Origin: an uncultured Desulfotignum sp.
Lineage (GTDB): Bacteria; Desulfobacterota; Desulfobacteria; Desulfobacterales; Desulfobacteraceae
Assembly: GCA_937951975.1 (NCBI GenBank)
Contig: CALGAJ010000053.1
Location: forward strand, 1-53,442
Direction of reading: 5' to 3'
Length of the DNA stretch: 53,442 bases
A program made the position numbers and the translations under genes. Positions 48,751 through 53,442 of this stretch are shown in pieces. Under the pieces are notes generated by a model. It did not search any database. It worked only from the letters and a program-made list of their open reading frames with translations, and had not been told where the DNA came from. Within the stretch, counting starts at the first letter, position 1; every line of letters begins with the position of its first letter.

Positions 48751-50055
48751 TTAAAAATTTCGGTTATCGATGACCCGAACGGCTTTGCCCTGGCTTCGCT
48801 GAATGGTTTTGGGTTCCACCAGTCTCACCCTGGCGGTGACGCCCAGCATCTCTTTGATATCATGGGCGATTTTGTTTTCCATGGTCTGTAGACTTTTGAT
48901 GTCGTCACTGAAAACCCCTTCGTTGATTTCCACTTTGACCGTCAGGGTATCCAGGTTTCCTTTCCGATCCACTTCCAGCTGGTAATGGGGACGGATCGTC
49001 TGGTTTTCCATAAGCACGCTTTCGATCTGGGAAGGAAACACATTCACACCCCGGATGATCAGCATATCATCGGTACGGCCGGCCGGCTTGGTCATGCGGA
49101 CAAAGGTGCGGCCGCAGGCACACGGGGTCGGGTTTAACGAGGAGATGTCCCGGGTGCGGTACCGGATCACCGGAAACGCTTCTTTGGTCAGGGATGTGAA
49201 AACCAGTTCTCCGGATTCGCCATAGGGCAGCACTTCACCGGTTTCCGGGTCGATGATTTCCACAATAAAATGGTCTTCAAACACATGAAGCCCTTTTTGT
49301 TCCTCTTTGCATTCAATGGAGACCCCGGGTCCGATGATTTCACTGAGCCCGTAAATATCCACAGCCTTGAGATGAAGCTTGGATTCCAGTTCCTGCCGCA
49401 TGTTTTCCGTCCAGGGTTCTGCACCGAAAATACCGGATTTGAAAAACAGATCCTTGAAATCCACCCCCATTTCATCCGCCACTTCCGCCAGATGAAGGAT
49501 ATAGGAAGGGGTGCCGCATAAAATAGTGGGTTTGAAATCTTTCATGATGGTGATCTGGCGTTTGGTGTTGCCTCCGGAAACCGGAATAACAGACGCCCCC
49601 AGCCGCTCCGCCCCATAGTGGGCGCCTAAGCCGCCGGTGAACAATCCATAACCGAATGCGTTGTGGATAATATCTCCGGCGCCGGCACCGGCCGCAGCCA
49701 GGCTCCTTGCCATGAGATTGGCCCAGGTGTCCACATCCCGCCGGGTATAACCCACCACCGTAGGCTGGCCGGTCGTGCCGGAAGAGGCGTGGATTCTCAC
49801 CACCTGTTCCATGGGAACGGCAAACATGCCGTAAGGATAATTGTCTCTTAAATCCTGTTTGATGGTAAAGGGAACGTATTGCAGATCCTTCAGGGACTGG
49901 ATGTCTTTAGGGGTAATCCCTGCGTTGTCAAATTGCTGCCTGTAAAACGGCACCGTGGCGTAAACACGTGCTATGGTTGTCTGCAGTCTCCGCAACTGGA
50001 TGGCTTCCAGGCCCTCCCTGGGCATGGTTTCAAAATCAATATCAAAAATGGGCAT
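48751..50055 (-). CDS. paaK: Phenylacetate-CoA ligase
   Basis: This 434-aa AMP-forming ligase belongs to the PaaK family, which activates phenylacetate (or a related aryl acetate) to its CoA ester. Family motifs are ARVYATVPFYRQQFDNAGI near the N terminus, the phosphate loop RIHASSGTTGQPTVVGYTRR, DIYGLSEIIGPGVS, and RTRDISSLNPTPCACGRTFV with two cysteines. The hinge segment is GRTDDMLIIRGVNVFPSQIE. The start at 50055 gives the standard length and follows AAGGAAA. In anaerobes the enzyme is usually linked to aryl-pyruvate:ferredoxin oxidoreductases in aromatic amino acid breakdown. Here it stands between a crotonase and an ACT protein. Confidence 0.95.
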   Translation of the reverse strand: MPIFDIDFETMPREGLEAIQLRRLQTTIARVYATVPFYRQQFDNAGITPKDIQSLKDLQYVPFTIKQDLRDNYPYGMFAVPMEQVVRIHASSGTTGQPTVVGYTRRDVDTWANLMARSLAAAGAGAGDIIHNAFGYGLFTGGLGAHYGAERLGASVIPVSGGNTKRQITIMKDFKPTILCGTPSYILHLAEVADEMGVDFKDLFFKSGIFGAEPWTENMRQELESKLHLKAVDIYGLSEIIGPGVSIECKEEQKGLHVFEDHFIVEIIDPETGEVLPYGESGELVFTSLTKEAFPVIRYRTRDISSLNPTPCACGRTFVRMTKPAGRTDDMLIIRGVNVFPSQIESVLMENQTIRPHYQLEVDRKGNLDTLTVKVEINEGVFSDDIKSLQTMENKIAHDIKEMLGVTARVRLVEPKTIQRSQGKAVRVIDNRNF

Positions 50056-50107
50056 GGGGTTTCCTTTTTTGCAAACATGCTTTCCGCCCGGCGGAAATTC
50101 GGCCGGG

Positions 50108-50896
50108 TTAGTCAAGTGTTCCTTTGAATTGAGGTTTTCGTTTTTCAAGAAATGCGGCAGTGCCTTCTTTTGCGTCTTCACTGGCCATGGTCAGGCCGAA
50201 TGCATCGTTTTCAATCCGGCATCCGGTTTCCAGATCCACATTGCTGCCGTTGTGGATCACCTCTTTGGCGGCCCGCAAAGATGCCCGTCCCCGGGAGGCG
50301 ATAAGAGCAGCGGTTTTCATCACGGTATCCATGAGCTGATCCGGTGCACACACCTGGTTGACCATGCCGTATTCCAACGCCTGCTGGGCCGTGATATTTT
50401 TACCGGTGAACACCATTTCTCTGGCCCGGTTGGTTCCCACCAGGCGTGCCAGGCGCTGGGTACCGCCGAATCCCGGAATCAGGCCCAGGGTGATTTCCGG
50501 CAGACCGAACACGGCTTTTTCAGAGGCATAGATAAAATCACAGGCCAGCGCCGCTTCAGAACCGCCGCCCAGTGCATAGCCGTTCACAGCGGCAATGGCC
50601 GGGATAGGCAGGTTCTCGATTTTTGAGAACACATTCTGTCCTTTTCTGGAGAAATTTTTGCCTTGCAGCGGGGTCATGCGGCTCAGTTCCACAATGTCCG
50701 CACCCGCCACAAACGCTTTTTCTCCGGCCCCGGTAAGAACCAGGACCCGGATATCGGTATCGGCCGCCACCTGGTCCAGGGCCTGGTCCAGTTCGTCAAA
50801 CAATTCATTGTTTAATGCATTCAATGCCTTGGGCCGGTTGAACTGTATCAGTGCAATGTTATTTTCCTTGGTAAAAAGAATGGTTTCAAAGGGCAT
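50108..50896 (-). CDS. Enoyl-CoA hydratase (crotonase family)
   Basis: This 262-aa protein is a canonical crotonase. IALIQFNRPKALNALNN opens the fold, FVAGADIVELSRM forms the first oxyanion strand, VNGYALGGGSEAALACD contains the second glycine and the first catalytic glutamate, and FGLPEITLGLIPGFGGTQRL contains the second catalytic glutamate. Both glutamates are retained, so hydration of a short enoyl-CoA such as crotonyl-CoA is likely. The start at 50896 has GGAGA upstream. It lies between amiC and the phenylacetate-CoA ligase in a same-strand series of genes. Confidence 0.93.
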   Translation of the reverse strand: MPFETILFTKENNIALIQFNRPKALNALNNELFDELDQALDQVAADTDIRVLVLTGAGEKAFVAGADIVELSRMTPLQGKNFSRKGQNVFSKIENLPIPAIAAVNGYALGGGSEAALACDFIYASEKAVFGLPEITLGLIPGFGGTQRLARLVGTNRAREMVFTGKNITAQQALEYGMVNQVCAPDQLMDTVMKTAALIASRGRASLRAAKEVIHNGSNVDLETGCRIENDAFGLTMASEDAKEGTAAFLEKRKPQFKGTLD

Positions 50897-50939
50897 GATC
50901 CTATCTCCTTTTTTGCTGACGGTTGATTTTTGGTTTATA

Positions 50940-52754
50940 TCATAATTGCCGTGGATTGGTCGCGTCCACATATTTTTTGACCCCGGTGGCAATGGCATCA
51001 CATAAATCATCCCGGTATGCGGCATCCAGCAGCCGTTCACATTCCAGTTTGTTGGAGACAAACGAGGTCTCAACGAGAATGGCGGGCATGCGGGCACCTA
51101 ACAGCACATAAAACGGGGCCTGTTTGACACCCAGATCAGTGATTTTTGAATATTTTTTCATCATTCCCTGAACCAGGGACTGATGAACATCATTGGCCAG
51201 GCGGGTGGACTCACCGATTTTAGCGTGTTTCATTAAATCGCTTAAAATGAATTCAAGATCGGAAATATTTTTTTTGGACGTGGCATTTTCCCGGGCCGCG
51301 ACAGCAATAGCCTGTTCATCCGTGGCCAGGTTCAAAAGATACGTTTCGATGCCGGCCAGATTTTTGTTGCGGGCCGCATTGGTGTGCAGAGAGATAAACA
51401 GGTCCGCCCGCTGGGTGTTGGCAATGGCCGTACGTTCTTCCAGGGTCAATTTTTTATCATGGTCCCGGGTGAGAATCACGGTGCAGTTCAGCCGGTCCCG
51501 AAGTTTGTCAGCCAGGTTGTGTGCCAGTTTCAGCACAATGTCTTTTTCCCATATCCCTTTAACATAACCCGGTGCTCCGGGATCACTGCCCCCATGGCCC
51601 GGATCGATTACGATCCTCTGTACGCCCAGGGCCAGTTGCCGGGCAATATCCGAGGATTTCAGATTGTCAGTGGTCATGGGACTGGTTTTAATCTGCTTGT
51701 CCGCCTGAGCCGCTATTTGGGGCGTCTGGCCCGGATCCGTTGTTCCGTTGCCCTTGCCCCAGACATCAATGACAATTCTGAACGGGTCGTTCAAGGAAAA
51801 AATTTTATAATTTTCAAAGGATTTGATATCCACCACCACCCGCACGGTATGGGGCAGATACTGACCGGCCCGGGCCTGCTTGAGCAAATCGTCATTGATG
51901 GGCGTATGTTCCGCCACGTCTTTTCCCAGAAGGGTCTGGGGGATATCCACGTACAGTCGCTCAAACGGGATGTTCAGGTTCGGATCTTTTTTGAGAAGAT
52001 GGTGGGAAAAAGACCGGTCCTGATCCGCATTGATGACGATGCGGGTGTATTCCGGGTTGGACCAGAATCGCAGGTCCGTGATATAGGCGTCTGTGTCGGT
52101 TTTATCGGAATCCGGGTTATTTTCTGGGACAGGCCTGCTTTTTTCTGAATCCGGGGATAAATCCTGCAAAACGGCATCTATGTCAGTGGTTTTCGGGTCG
52201 ACATTCGCAGTCTGTTCCGCTGTATCCGCAGGTTTAGTCTCATTTGCGATGTCAGAAAGACGGTTTTTTTGGGTTTCCGCTTTTTTCGAACGGATATGCC
52301 GGGGAGGATGGGCCTTGGGATCCGGATTTTCCGAAAGCGCTTTGAGCTGGGACGCCGCACGCTCGTTGTAAGCTGATGACGGGTATTTGTTCCGGATTCG
52401 AATCAGCAGGTCAACCGCCCGGGTTCGAAACATCGATTCATCGGACAGGGTGAACAACTGCAGATAGAGTTCAGATGCCCGGTACATGCCGGCCGGGGCC
52501 CAGGTGCTCTGGGGGTGGGTTTTATAGATGGCTTCATAAAGATGGATGCAGTGCAGCCATTCCGAGATTTTCTGGCGCTTGACCGGTGAGTGGCGGAGCT
52601 CTTTGAACGAGGCATCCGCCGCCAGGTATTCCTGTCTAGGGACCGATGCCGTCGCGGTTTCCGGGAAACCCGCACAAAACAGACACATGCAGATCATGAC
52701 GCCCGCAAGTGTCACGGATTTCAGGCATATTTTATGCGGTCGCCTACGGGACAT
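50940..52754 (-). CDS. amiC: N-acetylmuramoyl-L-alanine amidase (AmiC-like, with AMIN domain)
   Basis: This 604-aa exported protein has a signal peptide (SVTLAGVMICMCLFCAGF). An N-terminal helical repeat region follows (about 40-150, with YEAIYKTHPQSTWAPAGMYR resembling TPR), then a long charged linker. The AMIN domain is at about 225-335 (ITDLRFWSNPEYTRIVINAD). The zinc amidase domain is at about 385-600, with VIDPGHGGSDPGAPG, the glutamate of KGIWEKDIVLKLA, LFISLHTNA, and the catalytic glutamate in ILVETSFVSN. It cleaves the stem peptide from muramic acid during daughter cell separation. The TPR-like front part makes it longer than E. coli AmiC. It starts 3 bp after mutS. Confidence 0.95.
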   Translation of the reverse strand: MSRRRPHKICLKSVTLAGVMICMCLFCAGFPETATASVPRQEYLAADASFKELRHSPVKRQKISEWLHCIHLYEAIYKTHPQSTWAPAGMYRASELYLQLFTLSDESMFRTRAVDLLIRIRNKYPSSAYNERAASQLKALSENPDPKAHPPRHIRSKKAETQKNRLSDIANETKPADTAEQTANVDPKTTDIDAVLQDLSPDSEKSRPVPENNPDSDKTDTDAYITDLRFWSNPEYTRIVINADQDRSFSHHLLKKDPNLNIPFERLYVDIPQTLLGKDVAEHTPINDDLLKQARAGQYLPHTVRVVVDIKSFENYKIFSLNDPFRIVIDVWGKGNGTTDPGQTPQIAAQADKQIKTSPMTTDNLKSSDIARQLALGVQRIVIDPGHGGSDPGAPGYVKGIWEKDIVLKLAHNLADKLRDRLNCTVILTRDHDKKLTLEERTAIANTQRADLFISLHTNAARNKNLAGIETYLLNLATDEQAIAVAARENATSKKNISDLEFILSDLMKHAKIGESTRLANDVHQSLVQGMMKKYSKITDLGVKQAPFYVLLGARMPAILVETSFVSNKLECERLLDAAYRDDLCDAIATGVKKYVDATNPRQL

Positions 52755-52757
52755 GAT

Positions 52758-53442
52758 TCAAATACCTGCCTTTTTTTTCATTTCATTTAAAAAATTCAAG
52801 CTGTCCAGCGGGGTCATTTCGGAAATATCCACCTGCTTGAGCATCTCCACCAATTCGGTCTCCCCGGTGCTGAACAGCTCCATCTGCCCATCGGCGATAT
52901 TTTTTTTTCTTCGTTTTCCGGGTGCGGATTTCCGAACATACGGTTCATGCGGTATCTGCCTGTCTTCCGGTTGTTCAATCGCAGTCATGATCTGTTTGGC
53001 ATCCTCAATAATCTCATGGGGAATCCCGGCCAGGCGGGCCACCTGAATGCCGTAGCTTTTGTTGGTCCCCCCTTTTTTCAACTGTCGCAAAAAAACGATA
53101 TTGTCGTTGAATTCTTTGACTGCGATATGAAAATTCCGGATCCGGGGATGGGTGTCCACCAGCCGGATCAGTTCGTGATAATGGGTGGCAAACAGGGTTT
53201 TGACGCCTTTCCCGGCCAGTTCATGAAGATATCGGGCCACGGCCCAGGCAATACTCATGCCGTCATACGTGGAGGTGCCCCGGCCAATTTCATCCAGAAT
53301 CACCAGAGACCGGGGCGTGGCATTGTTCACGATGTTGGCGGTTTCCTCCATTTCCACCATGAATGTGGACTGGCCGGCACTTAAATTGTCCAGGGCCCCC
53401 ACCCGGGTGAAGATCCGGTCCACCAGGCACAGGGACGCGTTT
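52758..53442 (-). CDS. mutS: DNA mismatch repair protein MutS, C-terminal part (cut by window edge)
   Basis: About 228 residues of the C-terminal ATPase domain are visible; the rest lies beyond the window. Present are SAGQSTFMVEM, the Walker B and signature segment LVILDEIGRGTSTYDG, TLFATHYHELIRLV, and the tail region ending in LDSLNFLNEMKKKAGI. The linker at residues about 140-200 from the visible start is followed by a short acidic-helical C-terminal segment, as in full-length MutS1. It recognises mismatches and recruits MutL. It is the first visible gene of a minus-strand operon that continues with amiC. Confidence 0.95.
   Translation of the reverse strand, partial: NASLCLVDRIFTRVGALDNLSAGQSTFMVEMEETANIVNNATPRSLVILDEIGRGTSTYDGMSIAWAVARYLHELAGKGVKTLFATHYHELIRLVDTHPRIRNFHIAVKEFNDNIVFLRQLKKGGTNKSYGIQVARLAGIPHEIIEDAKQIMTAIEQPEDRQIPHEPYVRKSAPGKRRKKNIADGQMELFSTGETELVEMLKQVDISEMTPLDSLNFLNEMKKKAGI

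Overview
The window (53,442 bp, moderately GC-rich) reads as a chromosomal segment of an anaerobic, Gram-negative bacterium. It most resembles a sulfate-reducing Desulfobacterota of the Desulfobacteraceae type (Desulfotignum- or Desulfobacula-like). This placement is my inference from gene content and protein style: two complete TRAP uptake systems, multiheme cytochromes c, ADP-forming and AMP-forming CoA ligases, a BKACE-family enzyme, a phenylacetate-CoA ligase, an F0 operon separate from F1, and outer-membrane maintenance genes. I see no phage, IS element, CRISPR array or integrase.

Layout. 1-202: tRNA-Gly and tRNA-Cys with a terminator. 431-6585: universal stress protein, ArsR-methyltransferase fusion, mannose-1-phosphate guanylyltransferase, YqgE/AlgH protein, dynamin-like GTPase, and a convergent HD hydrolase. 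6656-11596: a tightly overlapping operon with a molybdenum-carrier-like protein, a rhomboid protease fused to a DnaJ C-terminal-like domain, and ydbH-ynbE-ydbL; ydbH is interrupted by an in-frame TGA. 12369-14383: NapC/NirT-type tetraheme cytochrome plus an octaheme hydroxylamine-oxidoreductase-like cytochrome. 14481-23521: housekeeping genes (tRNA-Phe, rsmE, valS, nadC, lepA), a response-regulator diguanylate cyclase and an M20 peptidase. 23722-32897: enoyl-CoA hydratase, ADP-forming acyl-CoA synthetase, TAXI-type TRAP transporter, universal stress protein and a soluble molybdopterin oxidoreductase. 32937-34754: DUF2147 protein, flavin reductase and PduO-type cobalamin adenosyltransferase, all on the minus strand.

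35099-44223 is the most interesting part. One-directional genes encode an MIO-type aromatic amino acid lyase/aminomutase, a class III aminotransferase resembling beta-phenylalanine aminotransferases, an Lrp/AsnC regulator, a BKACE (DUF849) beta-keto acid cleavage enzyme, an AMP-forming CoA ligase and a DctPQM TRAP transporter. Read together they suggest an anaerobic route: alpha-aromatic amino acid to beta-amino acid (mutase), to beta-keto acid (aminotransferase), then with acetyl-CoA to an aroyl-CoA plus acetoacetate (BKACE), with the ligase reactivating acetoacetate or a related acid. As far as I know this exact combination is not a described pathway; it is an inference from gene families and order.

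44275-53442: a receiver-only response regulator, heptose-phosphate adenylyltransferase (rfaE2), PgeF/YfiH, the F0 genes atpZ-atpI-atpB-atpE, and then a minus-strand operon, mutS (cut by the window edge)-amiC-crotonase-phenylacetate-CoA ligase-tandem ACT protein. The phenylacetate-CoA ligase is a second, independent hint of aromatic amino acid or aromatic acid metabolism.
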